Source: Ectopseudomonas chengduensis (lineage in GTDB: Bacteria > Pseudomonadota > Gammaproteobacteria > Pseudomonadales > Pseudomonadaceae). Taken from it: a stretch of DNA of 64,000 nt. The notes below the pieces were generated by a model. That model was not told the origin of the DNA. It did not search any database and saw nothing but the letters and a program-made list of their open reading frames with translations. Numbering within the stretch: position 1 is the first letter of the stretch; each line of letters begins with the position of its first letter. The translations under genes and the position numbers were made by a program. The DNA lies in contig NZ_FMZQ01000018.1 of assembly GCF_900102635.1 (NCBI RefSeq), positions 1 to 64,000 of the forward strand. Reading direction: 5' to 3'. This document shows positions 24,615-33,564 of this stretch, piece by piece.

Positions 24615-27182
24615 ATGACCGATCTCTCCGCTCACACCCCGATGATGCAGCAGTACTGGAAGCTGAAGAACCAGCACCCGGATCAGTTGATGTTCTATCG
24701 CATGGGTGACTTCTACGAGATTTTCTACGAAGACGCGAAGAAAGCAGCCAAGCTGCTCGACATCACCCTGACCGCACGCGGCCAGTCGGCCGGCCAATCG
24801 ATCCCCATGTGCGGCATTCCTTTCCATTCGCTCGAGGGCTACCTGGCCAAGCTGGTCAAGCTCGGCGAATCGGTGGTGATCTGCGAACAGATCGGCGACC
24901 CGGCCACCAGCAAGGGGCCGGTGGAGCGTCAGGTGGTGCGTATCATCACCCCCGGCACCATCAGCGACGAAGCCCTGCTCGATGAGCACCGCGACAACCT
25001 GCTTGCTGCAGTCCTCGGTGATGAGCGCCTGTTTGGTCTGGCCGTGCTGGACATCACCAGCGGCCGCTTCAGCGTGCAGGAGATCAAGGGCTGGGAAAAT
25101 CTGCTGGCCGAACTGGAGCGCCTCAGCCCCGCCGAACTGCTGATCCCGGACGACTGGCCGCAGGGCCTGCCCGCCGAGAAGCGCAAGGGCTCGCGCCGCC
25201 GCGCCCCCTGGGATTTCGACCGCGACAGCGCCTTCAAGAGCCTGTGCCAGCAATTCAGCACCCAGGATCTGAAAGGCTTCGGCTGCGAGAACCTGACCCT
25301 GGCCATCGGCGCCGCCGGCTGCCTGCTCAGCTATGCCAAGGAAACCCAGCGCACCGCCCTGCCCCACCTGCGCAGCCTGCGTCACGAGCGCCTGGACGAC
25401 ACGGTGATCCTCGATGGTGCCAGCCGCCGCAACCTGGAGCTGGACATCAACCTCGCCGGCGGCCGCGACAACACCCTGCAATCGGTGATGGATCGCTGCC
25501 AGACCGCCATGGCCAGCCGCCTGCTGGGCCGTTGGCTGAACCGTCCGTTGCGTGACCGCGCGGTGCTGGAGGCACGCCAGGACGCCATCGCCCGCCTGCT
25601 CGATGGCTATCGCTTCGAAACGCTGCAGCCGCAGCTCAAGGAAATCGGCGACCTGGAGCGCATCCTCGCCCGTATCGGCCTGCGCAACGCCCGCCCACGC
25701 GACCTTGCCCGCCTGCGCGACGCCCTGGCGGCACTGCCCGAGCTGCAGCTGGCGATGACCTCGCTGGATACCCCGCACCTGCAACAGCTGGCCAGCAGCA
25801 TCTCCACCTACCCGGAGCTGGCCGACCTGCTGGCCCGCGCCATCATCGACAACCCGCCGGCGGTGATCCGTGACGGCGGCGTGCTGAAGACCGGCTATGA
25901 CGCCGAGCTGGACGAACTGCAGGCCATGAGCGAGAACGCCGGACAGTTCCTCATGGATCTGGAAGCACGGGAGAAGGAGCGCACCGGCCTAGCCAACCTC
26001 AAGGTCGGCTACAACCGCGTGCACGGCTACTTCATCGAACTGCCGACCAAGCAGGCCGAGTCGGCGCCGGCTGACTACATCCGCCGGCAGACACTCAAAG
26101 GTGCCGAGCGCTTCATCACCCCCGAACTGAAAGAGTTCGAGGACAAAGCGCTGTCGGCCAAGAGCCGCGCCCTGGCCCGCGAAAAGATGCTCTACGACGA
26201 GTTGCTCGAGCGCCTGATCGGCCATCTGGCGCCGCTGCAGGACAGTGCCGCAGCCCTCGCCGAACTGGACGTGCTGAGCAACCTGGCAGAGCGCGCGCTG
26301 AATCTCGACCTGAACCGCCCACGCTTCGTCGACGAACCGTGCATGCGCATCGACCAGGGCCGTCACCCGGTGGTCGAGCAGGTGCTAACCACGCCCTTCG
26401 TGGCCAACGACCTGGATCTCGACGACAACCGGCGCATGCTGGTCATCACCGGGCCGAACATGGGTGGTAAATCCACCTACATGCGCCAGACCGCACTGAT
26501 CGTGCTGCTGGCCCATATCGGCAGCTTCGTGCCGGCGGCGGCCTGCGAACTGTCGCTGGTCGACCGCATCTTCACCCGTATCGGCTCCAGCGATGACCTG
26601 GCCGGCGGCCGCTCCACCTTCATGGTGGAGATGAGCGAAACAGCCAATATTCTGCACAACGCCAGCGAGCGTAGCCTGGTACTGATGGACGAGGTCGGAC
26701 GTGGCACCAGCACCTTCGACGGCCTGTCGCTGGCCTGGTCGGCGGCCGAGCACCTGGCGCGCCTGCGCGCCTTCACCCTGTTCGCCACCCACTATTTCGA
26801 GCTGACCGTGCTGCCGGAAAGCGAGCCGGTGGTAGCCAACGTGCACCTCTCGGCCACCGAGCACAACGAGCGTATCGTCTTCCTCCACCACGTTCAGCCA
26901 GGCCCCGCGAGCCAGAGCTACGGCCTGGCCGTAGCGCAACTGGCTGGTGTACCCGGCACGGTGATCAGCCGCGCACGCGAGCACCTGGCGCGCCTGGAGG
27001 CCACCAGCCTGCCGCACGATCTGCCACGCCAGGCGCCCGGCCAGCCGCAAGCGCCGATGCAGAGTGACCTGTTCGCCAGCGTGCCGCACCCACTGCTGGA
27101 GCAATTGCACAAGATCAACCCGGATGATCTGACTCCGCGCAAGGCGCTGGAGCTGTTATATACATGGAAGACGCAGATCTAA
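24615..27182 (+). CDS. mutS: DNA mismatch repair protein MutS, 855 aa
   Basis: Recognises base mismatches and small loops and signals to MutL. The mismatch-binding motif FYEIFYEDA is in the N-terminal domain; Walker A is G613-P-N-M-G-G-K-S-T621, followed by the MSETANIL and LMDEVGRGTS ATPase motifs. The C-terminal tetramerisation segment (LTPRKALELLYTWK) is intact. The start at 24615 (MTDLSAHTPMMQQYW) matches the family, with TAAGG 6 bases upstream. In-frame ATGs at 24567 and 24531 add residues not seen in relatives. Confidence 0.97.
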   Translation: MTDLSAHTPMMQQYWKLKNQHPDQLMFYRMGDFYEIFYEDAKKAAKLLDITLTARGQSAGQSIPMCGIPFHSLEGYLAKLVKLGESVVICEQIGDPATSKGPVERQVVRIITPGTISDEALLDEHRDNLLAAVLGDERLFGLAVLDITSGRFSVQEIKGWENLLAELERLSPAELLIPDDWPQGLPAEKRKGSRRRAPWDFDRDSAFKSLCQQFSTQDLKGFGCENLTLAIGAAGCLLSYAKETQRTALPHLRSLRHERLDDTVILDGASRRNLELDINLAGGRDNTLQSVMDRCQTAMASRLLGRWLNRPLRDRAVLEARQDAIARLLDGYRFETLQPQLKEIGDLERILARIGLRNARPRDLARLRDALAALPELQLAMTSLDTPHLQQLASSISTYPELADLLARAIIDNPPAVIRDGGVLKTGYDAELDELQAMSENAGQFLMDLEAREKERTGLANLKVGYNRVHGYFIELPTKQAESAPADYIRRQTLKGAERFITPELKEFEDKALSAKSRALAREKMLYDELLERLIGHLAPLQDSAAALAELDVLSNLAERALNLDLNRPRFVDEPCMRIDQGRHPVVEQVLTTPFVANDLDLDDNRRMLVITGPNMGGKSTYMRQTALIVLLAHIGSFVPAAACELSLVDRIFTRIGSSDDLAGGRSTFMVEMSETANILHNASERSLVLMDEVGRGTSTFDGLSLAWSAAEHLARLRAFTLFATHYFELTVLPESEPVVANVHLSATEHNERIVFLHHVQPGPASQSYGLAVAQLAGVPGTVISRAREHLARLEATSLPHDLPRQAPGQPQAPMQSDLFASVPHPLLEQLHKINPDDLTPRKALELLYTWKTQI

Positions 27183-27321
27183 CGTTCAATACAACAAACT
27201 GCTAGAATCGCGCGCAATTTTACGACCGCCCGGTTTACAGCCTGAGCCGCGGCCACATACAGAGCGCCTGGCAGCCCTTCATAGAAAGGGCCCAAGCCGC
27301 CGCCCGAGGAGAGAATCAGAC

Positions 27322-27645
27322 ATGACCTTCGTCGTCACCGACAACTGCATCAAGTGCAAATACACCGACTGTGTGGAAGTCTGCCCGGTCGACTGCTTTT
27401 ACGAAGGCCCGAACTTCCTGGTCATTCACCCGGATGAGTGCATTGATTGCGCCCTGTGCGAGCCGGAGTGCCCTGCGCAGGCGATCTTCTCGGAAGACGA
27501 GGTACCAGAGGATCAGCAGGAGTTCATCGAACTGAACGCCGATCTGGCCGAAGTGTGGCCGAACATCACCGAGAAGAAAGATGCACTGCCGGACGCCGAA
27601 GAGTGGGATGGCGTGAAGGACAAGCTGCAACACCTGGAGCGCTGA
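27322..27645 (+). CDS. fdxA: Ferredoxin FdxA, 7Fe-8S type, 107 aa
   Basis: Electron carrier with one [3Fe-4S] and one [4Fe-4S] cluster. The cysteines are C9, C12, C17, C21, C25 and C40, C43, C46, C50 (counting the initiator Met). The pattern and the acidic C-terminal tail match Azotobacter ferredoxin I-type proteins of pseudomonads. GAGGAGA lies about 10 bases before the ATG. It is transcribed alone, with a strong terminator at 27662-27687, and faces rsmZ. Confidence 0.95.
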   Translation: MTFVVTDNCIKCKYTDCVEVCPVDCFYEGPNFLVIHPDECIDCALCEPECPAQAIFSEDEVPEDQQEFIELNADLAEVWPNITEKKDALPDAEEWDGVKDKLQHLER

Positions 27646-27661
27646 GTTCGCCCTGAAACAC

Positions 27662-27687
27662 AAAGACCCGCCAAGTGCGGGTCTTTT
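27662..27687 (+). terminator. fdxA terminator
   Basis: A 10-bp stem, AAAGACCCGC / GCGGGTCTTT, with a 5-base loop CAAGT, followed by T. It lies 17 bases past the fdxA stop. Confidence 0.9.
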
Positions 27688-27742
27688 ACTTTCAGGCTCC
27701 GGGCCGACTGCCCGCCAGGCTGGCGCCACAAACAGCACGCGC

Positions 27743-27873
27743 AAAAAAGGGGCGGCTTGCGCCGCCCACTTTTATTCCCTAATCCCTTTATTTCCCAACT
27801 CATCATCCTGATGAATCGCTTCTTGCGATGTTCCTGATCATCATCCTGATGATCTGTGCTTGTCCCTGAGCAC
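27743..27873 (-). ncRNA. rsmZ: RsmZ (PrrB/RsmZ family) regulatory small RNA
   Basis: A Gac/Rsm sRNA that titrates the translational repressor RsmA/CsrA. Read on the minus strand it has about seven GGA motifs, several in hairpin loops: GTGCT-CAGGGACA-AGCAC; GATCATC-AGGAT-GATGATC; ATCGC-AAGAA-GCGAT; TCATC-AGGAT-GATGA. Three single-stranded GGGA motifs follow, then a terminator GGGCGGC-GCAA-GCCGCCC with T6 (ending at 27743). A -10-like TAATAT is at 27886-27881; the 5' end near 27873 is estimated. A perfect GacA box lies about 150 bases upstream. The position between fdxA and rpoS is that of rsmZ in other pseudomonads. Confidence 0.92.
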
Positions 27874-27880
27874 GGGTGTG

Positions 27881-28020
27881 ATATTAGCTGTTACGGGCAG
27901 CGGCACAACCCGGCCAAAATTTATACCGCCTGTTCACTTATCTTATAAAAACCTTATAAAACAATAATTTAAAAACAAATTCAGTAAAAGAGCTGGGTTT
28001 TCAACACAAACACTGACAAC
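27881..28020 (-). promoter_or_regulatory. rsmZ promoter and A+T-rich upstream linker
   Basis: TAATAT (27886-27881 on the minus strand) is the likely -10. Between it and the GacA box, about 27916-28010 is strikingly A+T rich and contains CTTATAAAA twice. In P. aeruginosa the equivalent stretch binds MvaT/MvaU silencers; the same here is inference. Confidence 0.6.
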
Positions 28021-28023
28021 ACC

Positions 28024-28041
28024 TGTAAGCGATGACTTACA
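28024..28041. promoter_or_regulatory. GacA binding site (upstream activating sequence of rsmZ)
   Basis: TGTAAGCGATGACTTACA is a perfect match to the GacA box TGTAAG-N2-AT-N2-CTTACA. It lies between the rpoS terminator and rsmZ, about 150 bases before the estimated rsmZ start. Confidence 0.93.
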
Positions 28042-28052
28042 TGGGTTCGCAT

Positions 28053-28076
28053 AAAAAACCCGGCCGGAGCCGGGTT
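28053..28076 (-). terminator. rpoS terminator
   Basis: Stem AACCCGGC / GCCGGGTT with a 4-base loop. A run of A on the plus strand (28053-28058) gives a T-tract on the minus strand. It lies 19 bases past the rpoS stop. Confidence 0.88.
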
Positions 28077-28094
28077 CATGATCGAAGCGAAACC

Positions 28095-29102
28095 TCACTG
28101 GAACAAGGCGTCGCTGGACAAGCCGTTCTTCTCCAGGATTTCCCGCAGACGCTTGAGCGCCTCAACCTGAATCTGCCGCACCCGCTCGCGGGTCAGGCCG
28201 ATCTCCTGCCCCACTTCTTCAAGGGTACAACTTTCATGGCCGCGCAGACCGAAGCGACGCACAACAACTTCCCGTTGTTTGTCGGTCAGGTCGGAGAGCC
28301 ACTGATCAATGCTCTGCGACAGATCATCGTCCTGCAACAGTTCGCAGGGATCGGTCGGGCGATCATCGGTCAGGGTGTCGAGCAGCGTCTTGTCCGAATC
28401 CGGACCAAGCGAGACGTCCACCGAGGACACTCGTTCGTTGAGGCCGAGCATGCGCTTGACCTCGCCCACCGGTTTTTCCAGCAGGTTGGCAATTTCTTCC
28501 GCAGAAGGCTCATGGTCAAGCTTCTGGGTCAGTTCACGAGCTGCACGCAGGTATACGTTGAGCTCCTTGACCACATGAATCGGCAAACGGATGGTTCGCG
28601 TCTGGTTCATGATGGCGCGTTCGATGGTCTGGCGGATCCACCAGGTTGCATAGGTCGAGAAACGGAACCCCCGCTCCGGATCGAATTTTTCCACGGCGCG
28701 AATCAAGCCGAGGTTGCCCTCCTCGATCAGATCGAGCAGAGAGAGACCACGGTTGACGTAACGCCGAGCGATCTTCACGACCAGGCGCAGGTTGCTCTCG
28801 ATCATGCGTTTGCGCCCGGCAGGATCGCCCTTCTGCGCCAGACGCGCGAAGTGCACTTCCTCTTCGGGAGTGAGCAAGGGAGAGAAACCGATTTCGTTGA
28901 GGTAAAGCTGAGTGGCGTCTAGCGCCCGGGTGTAGTCGATGTATTTGTGCTGCTTGGAGGGGGTGGCGTTCTTGGCCTTGGTACGTGCGACCGGTGCTTC
29001 CACCTCATCGCCCTGAACCTCGCCGAAAACGATGCCTGGCTCCATGAGGAGCAGTTCATCGTCGACGTCAAACTCCGGCGCTTCTTTTTTGATGAGAGCC
29101 AT
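28095..29102 (-). CDS. rpoS: RNA polymerase sigma factor RpoS, 335 aa
   Basis: Master sigma factor of stationary phase and general stress. Region 1.2 begins near DYTRALDATQLYLNEIG. Region 2 contains FSTYATWWIRQTIERAIM for core binding and -10 recognition. Region 4 has the helix-turn-helix TLEEVGQEIGLTRERVRQIQ. Length equals other Pseudomonas RpoS proteins. It follows nlpD by about 100 bases on the same strand; its main promoter is usually within nlpD. Its own terminator and the rsmZ control region lie directly downstream. Confidence 0.98.
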   Translation of the reverse strand: MALIKKEAPEFDVDDELLLMEPGIVFGEVQGDEVEAPVARTKAKNATPSKQHKYIDYTRALDATQLYLNEIGFSPLLTPEEEVHFARLAQKGDPAGRKRMIESNLRLVVKIARRYVNRGLSLLDLIEEGNLGLIRAVEKFDPERGFRFSTYATWWIRQTIERAIMNQTRTIRLPIHVVKELNVYLRAARELTQKLDHEPSAEEIANLLEKPVGEVKRMLGLNERVSSVDVSLGPDSDKTLLDTLTDDRPTDPCELLQDDDLSQSIDQWLSDLTDKQREVVVRRFGLRGHESCTLEEVGQEIGLTRERVRQIQVEALKRLREILEKNGLSSDALFQ

Positions 29103-29203
29103 TGTTGTTGTCCCTAGCTGAGTTCGACAACAGACTCTGGCGGAACCGTCCTGGCCACACCTGAGCCCGTCCCTCCTACGTGATGGAACGGGTCAGCGAC
29201 GGA

Positions 29204-30082
29204 TCAACGACGTGGCAGATATTGCAGCGGATCGACAGGTTTACCTTGGCGGCGAATCTCGAAGTGCAGCTTCACCCGGTCGGCCCCTGTGGACCCCATT
29301 TCGGCAATACTTTGCCCGGCTTTGACCTGCTGCCCCTCCCGTACCAACAACCTGCGGTTATGACCGTAAGCACTTACGTAGGTATCGCTGTGTTTGATGA
29401 TGATCAACTCGCCGTAGCCCCGCAAACCACTCCCGGCGTACACCACTGATCCATCAGACGCAGCTAAAACAGGCTGGCCTAATTGCCCTGCGATATCAAT
29501 GCCTTTATTCAAACTACCGTTTGAGGAAAAACGACTGATCACTGTGCCCTCGGTTGGCCAGGACCAACCACTGGCCGAGCGACTCACTGGTGTTACTGGC
29601 GTAGTCGCTGGCGTGTTGGCTACCGGCGGGCGGGCGGGCTGAGTTGCAGGCGGCGCAGTCACGGCAACCGGCGGACGACTGGGCACTGGCTGAGTGACAA
29701 CGGGCGAGGTGGCCGCAGGCGGTGCCGAAACGACCGGCTGACTGCTGCCCACCGGGCGGTTGTCGAAACGGATCGTCTGACCCACGCGGATCAGATAGGG
29801 ATCGCGCAAACCGTTATGAGCAGCGAGTGCCTTCCAATCCCAGCCGAAACGAAAGGCGATCGAATAGAGGGTATCGCCACGCTGCACCACATAGTGGCCA
29901 TCACGTACGGGCTGACGCTGAACCACCGGGGCACGCCCCTGATTCTGGCCACGGTCGACCACCTGTACGCCACCCGGTGGCGAGCTGACGCAACCGGCCA
30001 ACGCGGAGGCGGCAAGCATGGCGAGCGGCAGGCGAAACGCTGCAACTGCGCGGACTAGCACGTGAAGGACGGTGAAACTCAC
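29204..30082 (-). CDS. nlpD: Lipoprotein NlpD, LysM and M23-type activator of amidases, 292 aa
   Basis: Outer-membrane lipoprotein that activates the peptidoglycan amidase AmiC during division. Order: signal peptide with lipobox LAGC (about residues 27-30), LysM domain (HYVVQRGDTLYSIAFRFGW and following, about 63-107), a Pro/Ala/Thr-rich linker (about 110-165), and an M23/LytM domain (about 175-290) that lacks the catalytic histidine-rich motif of true endopeptidases, as expected for NlpD. The start is GTG at 30082, with GGGAG 8 bases upstream. Confidence 0.93.
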   Translation of the reverse strand: MSFTVLHVLVRAVAAFRLPLAMLAASALAGCVSSPPGGVQVVDRGQNQGRAPVVQRQPVRDGHYVVQRGDTLYSIAFRFGWDWKALAAHNGLRDPYLIRVGQTIRFDNRPVGSSQPVVSAPPAATSPVVTQPVPSRPPVAVTAPPATQPARPPVANTPATTPVTPVSRSASGWSWPTEGTVISRFSSNGSLNKGIDIAGQLGQPVLAASDGSVVYAGSGLRGYGELIIIKHSDTYVSAYGHNRRLLVREGQQVKAGQSIAEMGSTGADRVKLHFEIRRQGKPVDPLQYLPRR

Positions 30083-30130
30083 CCAACTGCTCCCTGAATG
30101 ATTCCGAGTACGGCGCCCATTGTGCCGTAT

Positions 30131-31069
30131 TTATTCGGTGCGACCAGTATCGAGCGCCTGACGACCAGCCAGCCACTCCAGGCCAAGCACCAAGGCGATA
30201 CCGCCGATTGCCAATACCACGGCAAGCAAGAGCTGTGGGTCCTGGCCACTGATTTCTGCAAAATGCCCCGGTAGCAGATTGCTCTGCAGCAGCGGCACCT
30301 GCTCACCTTTACTGTCGATACGCCAGCTCAGGGTCTCCTTCCAGGGCCAGACCTTGTTCAGCGAACCCAGCATCAGGCCGACCAGAAACGCCAGACTGAG
30401 GTCACGCCAACGTGACAGCAGCCAACTGAGCAGACGCGCGAAACTGAGAATGCCAACCAGGCAGCCGCTGGCGAACACCGCCATGACCAGCAGATCGAGG
30501 TCCTTGACCGCACCCAGCACCACCGAATAGAGGCCGAGCAGAAGCAGGATGAAGCTGCCCGAGATACCCGGCAGAATCATCGCGCAGATGGCGATGGCAC
30601 CGGCCAGGAACAGGGTTGGCAGATCACTACCCCACTGCATCGGAGCGGCAACGGTGATCCAGTAGGCGAAAGCCAGGCCAAGCAGAAAACTCACCGCCCG
30701 GCTCCAGTTCCAGCGAATGATCTCTCGCCCGACCATATAGGTAGACACCAGAATCAGGCCGAAGAAGAACGACCATACCGGAATCGGATGGTACTCAAGC
30801 AGATAGGTGATCAGCCGCGCGAGTGTGAGAATGCTGGTCAGGATGCCGCACAGCAGCACCAGCAGGAACGTCGCGTTGGCCATCTGCCAGGCATCCTTGA
30901 TGCGGCCCCGCAGCAGCAGCAGGAACGCTTCGGGAATGCTGGCGATGGAGCGCAGCAGCTCGTCATAGATACCACTGATAAAAGCGATGGTGCCGCCGGA
31001 AACGCCGGGCACGACATCTGCAGCGCCCATCGCCAAGCCCTTGGCATAGAGCAGAAAATATTTCTTCAT
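30131..31069 (-). CDS. popT: DUF368 (PopT-type) polyprenyl-phosphate transporter, 312 aa
   Basis: An integral membrane protein with about eight to ten helices and the DUF368 signature GAADVVPGVSGGTIAFISGIY near the N-terminus, repeated in part later as AMILPGISGSFILLLLG. DUF368 proteins were recently identified as translocases that return undecaprenyl phosphate to the cytoplasmic face for envelope synthesis; that role here rests on the family. The start at 31069 has GGAAGG 4 bases away, somewhat close. A longer frame to 31171 overlaps pcm and is rejected. It sits between pcm and nlpD on the same strand. Confidence 0.85.
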   Translation of the reverse strand: MKKYFLLYAKGLAMGAADVVPGVSGGTIAFISGIYDELLRSIASIPEAFLLLLRGRIKDAWQMANATFLLVLLCGILTSILTLARLITYLLEYHPIPVWSFFFGLILVSTYMVGREIIRWNWSRAVSFLLGLAFAYWITVAAPMQWGSDLPTLFLAGAIAICAMILPGISGSFILLLLGLYSVVLGAVKDLDLLVMAVFASGCLVGILSFARLLSWLLSRWRDLSLAFLVGLMLGSLNKVWPWKETLSWRIDSKGEQVPLLQSNLLPGHFAEISGQDPQLLLAVVLAIGGIALVLGLEWLAGRQALDTGRTE

Positions 31070-31094
31070 GGATCCTTCCGCTGCGAAAAAGCGA

Positions 31095-31730
31095 TCAAGC
31101 CAGCGGCCCGTTGAGTAGCGGCACGAAGCGCACCGCATCGAGCACGTGACGGGAAAAACCACCCTCTTCACGCACGATCAGCAGCAGTTGCTGCACATCG
31201 CCACTGCCGACCGGAATGACCAGACGTCCGCCTGGAGCCAGTTGATCGAGCAAGGCCTGCGGCACTTGCGCGGCGGCGGCGGTGACAATGATGCCGTTGT
31301 ACGGACCGAGCGCGTTCCAACCTTCCCAGCCATCACCCCAGCGAAAGACCACGTTGCGCAGCTTGAGTTCGGCCAGACGCTCCTTGGCACGGTCCTGCAG
31401 CACCTGAATACGCTCGACCGAAAACACTCGCTCGACCAATTGCGCCAGCACGGCGGTCTGGTAACCAGAACCGGTACCGATTTCCAGCACCTTGTCCAGC
31501 GGGCCCGCCGCCAACAGCAGCTCGGTCATGCGCCCAACCATGTATGGCTGGGAAATGGTCTGGTTATGGCCGATGGGCAGCGCGGTGTCTTCATAGGCGC
31601 GGTGCGCCAGGGCTTCGTCGACGAACAGATGACGCGGCGTACGGCGGATCACTTCCAGTACCCGCGCGTTGGACAGCCCTTCCTCATAGAGACGCTGGAT
31701 CAATCGTTCGCGGGTGCGCTGCGAGGTCAT
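31095..31730 (-). CDS. pcm: Protein-L-isoaspartate O-methyltransferase, 211 aa
   Basis: Repairs isomerised aspartate and asparagine residues in aged proteins using SAM. SAM motif I is LEIGTGSGYQTAVLAQL. The conserved pre-motif LPIGHNQTISQPYMV and the ending VRFVPLLNGPLA match the family. I place the start at 31730 (MTSQRTRERL), which gives the usual 211 residues, with GGGA 6 bases upstream. An alternative ATG at 31769 overlaps the surE stop as TGATG, has GGAGG 10 bases upstream and would give 224 residues. It is translationally linked with surE. Confidence 0.92.
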   Translation of the reverse strand: MTSQRTRERLIQRLYEEGLSNARVLEVIRRTPRHLFVDEALAHRAYEDTALPIGHNQTISQPYMVGRMTELLLAAGPLDKVLEIGTGSGYQTAVLAQLVERVFSVERIQVLQDRAKERLAELKLRNVVFRWGDGWEGWNALGPYNGIIVTAAAAQVPQALLDQLAPGGRLVIPVGSGDVQQLLLIVREEGGFSRHVLDAVRFVPLLNGPLA

Positions 31731-31768
31731 GCCGATCCCGCTGCGCTGCATCTCGTCCTGTCCGCGCA

Positions 31769-32518
31769 TCAGAAGATGCCCTCCAGCCAGCCATCCATAG
31801 TTTCGAGGGCCTCATTGAACGTGCGATCGAGCCGTAGCGGCGTGATCGATACATAACCTTGCATCACGGCATGAAAATCGGTGCCCTGACTGCCATCCTC
31901 GACATCACCGGCGGCGGAAATCCAGTAACCTTCCTTGCCACGCGGGTTGACCACCTTGACCGGCGCCGCCGCACGCGCGCGATGACCGAGTCGGGTCAGC
32001 TGCACACCACGGATATGTTCCAGCGGCAGGTTCGGCACGTTGACGTTGAGTACGGTACGCGGTGGCAGTTCGAGTCGCTCGTGCGCCTCCACCAGTTTGC
32101 GGGCGAAGTAGGCCGCAGTCGGCAGATTGTCGGACAGGCGCGAAAGCAGCGAAAAGGCGAACGCCGGCTTGCTCAGGAAACGTCCCTCGAGCGCGGCGGC
32201 GACGGTACCGGAATAGAGTACGTCATCGCCCAGATTAGCGCCCAGGTTGATGCCGGAGACGACCATATCCGGCGTCTGCTCGAGCAGACCGTTGAGCCCC
32301 AGGTGCACGCAATCGGTCGGTGTGCCATTGAGGCTGATGTAGCCATTGGCCAAAGCCATGGGATGCAGCGGACGATCGAGCGTCAGCGCACTGCTGGCAC
32401 CGCTCCTGTCTTCGGCAGGGGCGATCACCACGCACTCGGCATAGTCGGCCAGCGCTTGGTGCAACGCAGCGATACCGGGCGCGTTCACCCCGTCGTCGTT
32501 GGAAATCAGAATTCGCAT
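31769..32518 (-). CDS. surE: 5'/3'-nucleotidase SurE, 249 aa
   Basis: Stationary-phase survival nucleotidase that acts on nucleoside monophosphates. The N-terminal metal site is ILISNDDGVNAPGI; further motifs are VIAPAEDRSGASSALT and VSGINLGANLGDDVLYSGTV. The start at 32518 (MRILISNDDG) matches the family; upstream frame to 32704 lies inside truD. It overlaps truD by 13 bases and runs into pcm, the usual truD-surE-pcm order. Confidence 0.96.
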   Translation of the reverse strand: MRILISNDDGVNAPGIAALHQALADYAECVVIAPAEDRSGASSALTLDRPLHPMALANGYISLNGTPTDCVHLGLNGLLEQTPDMVVSGINLGANLGDDVLYSGTVAAALEGRFLSKPAFAFSLLSRLSDNLPTAAYFARKLVEAHERLELPPRTVLNVNVPNLPLEHIRGVQLTRLGHRARAAAPVKVVNPRGKEGYWISAAGDVEDGSQGTDFHAVMQGYVSITPLRLDRTFNEALETMDGWLEGIF

Positions 32519-33564
32519 GGAGTATCCGTCTGCCCTGCTGGCACCAAATCGAGCAATTCGCGCACCACCACGGTGGCGAAACACCCGGCCGGCAGGACGA
32601 ATGCAAGTTGCAGAATATCGGGTTCGGGATAATGCCATGACAGGCCGCCGATGGGGAGGCGCAGAATTCGCCGTTCGTGCGCCATGTCCGCCTTGATCAG
32701 CCATTGCACCAGTTGCGCAGCCTCATCGGCTACTTCCTGCTCCAGCTGTCGGGTCTCACCAGCGGTCGGCAAAGGCCCGTCGCCCCACAGCGGCCCGGTG
32801 GGATGCAGGTCAAGAATGGCCAGGCGCGGGTCAATGCACTCGGTCTCACCGGCCATGAAGAAGCTGCGGCTGGCAGTGAAGGCCAGCAAGTCACCGATCT
32901 GCGCCTGGTTCCAGGTACCAGCGGCCACGCGCTTGGCCAACACTTGATTGAACAGATAGCTGCGTGCCGAAGAGAGCAGTCGCGAGCGCAGGTTGCGCTG
33001 CACCGGCAACTCCAGGCGCGCGGCAAAATCGCGGGCCTGCTCGACATTGCCGCCATCGAAGCCAAAACGCTGCAAGCCGAAGTAATTGGGCACGCCTTGC
33101 GCGGCGATACGTTGTAGACGCTGCTCCAGCGCATCGCGATCCGCTTCGAGGGCAGTCAGGCGCAAGGTGAAACCATTGGCGGCATGGGCGCCACGCTGCA
33201 ATTTGCGGTTGTGCCGCTGGCTGCGCTGGATGACCAGATCATCGCCCTGCGCAGCCGCCAGATCGGGATCGGCCTTGCCCGGCAGGTGCAGGCTGAACCA
33301 CTGGCGGGTCAGCGCCTGACGATCCTTGAGTCCCGCGTAACTGACCGCCTTGAGCGGCAGGCCGGCAGCGCGGGCGATACGCCGAGCGGCCTCCTCGGTA
33401 TTCAGGCCGCGTTTTTCCACCCATAGCCAGAGGTGCTCACCCTGGCCAGTGAGCGGGATGTCGAGCACCTCGTCGACCTGGAAGTCCTCGGCCGTGGCCT
33501 TGAGCACCGCGCGCCCACAGGCCTCGCCGTGGGCGCGCGGCCCGAGCAGTTGCAGCTCGTTCAT
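32506..33564 (-). CDS. truD: tRNA pseudouridine(13) synthase TruD, 352 aa
   Basis: Makes pseudouridine 13 in tRNA-Glu. The family motifs are DFQVDEVLDIPLTGQGEHLW, the catalytic-Asp block SYAGLKDRQALTRQWFSL and the block GVPNYFGLQRFG (NYFG-x-QRFG). Length is normal. It overlaps ispF by 4 bases upstream and surE by 13 downstream, so all four genes ispF-truD-surE-pcm are probably one transcript. Confidence 0.95.
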   Translation of the reverse strand: MNELQLLGPRAHGEACGRAVLKATAEDFQVDEVLDIPLTGQGEHLWLWVEKRGLNTEEAARRIARAAGLPLKAVSYAGLKDRQALTRQWFSLHLPGKADPDLAAAQGDDLVIQRSQRHNRKLQRGAHAANGFTLRLTALEADRDALEQRLQRIAAQGVPNYFGLQRFGFDGGNVEQARDFAARLELPVQRNLRSRLLSSARSYLFNQVLAKRVAAGTWNQAQIGDLLAFTASRSFFMAGETECIDPRLAILDLHPTGPLWGDGPLPTAGETRQLEQEVADEAAQLVQWLIKADMAHERRILRLPIGGLSWHYPEPDILQLAFVLPAGCFATVVVRELLDLVPAGQTDTPCEF

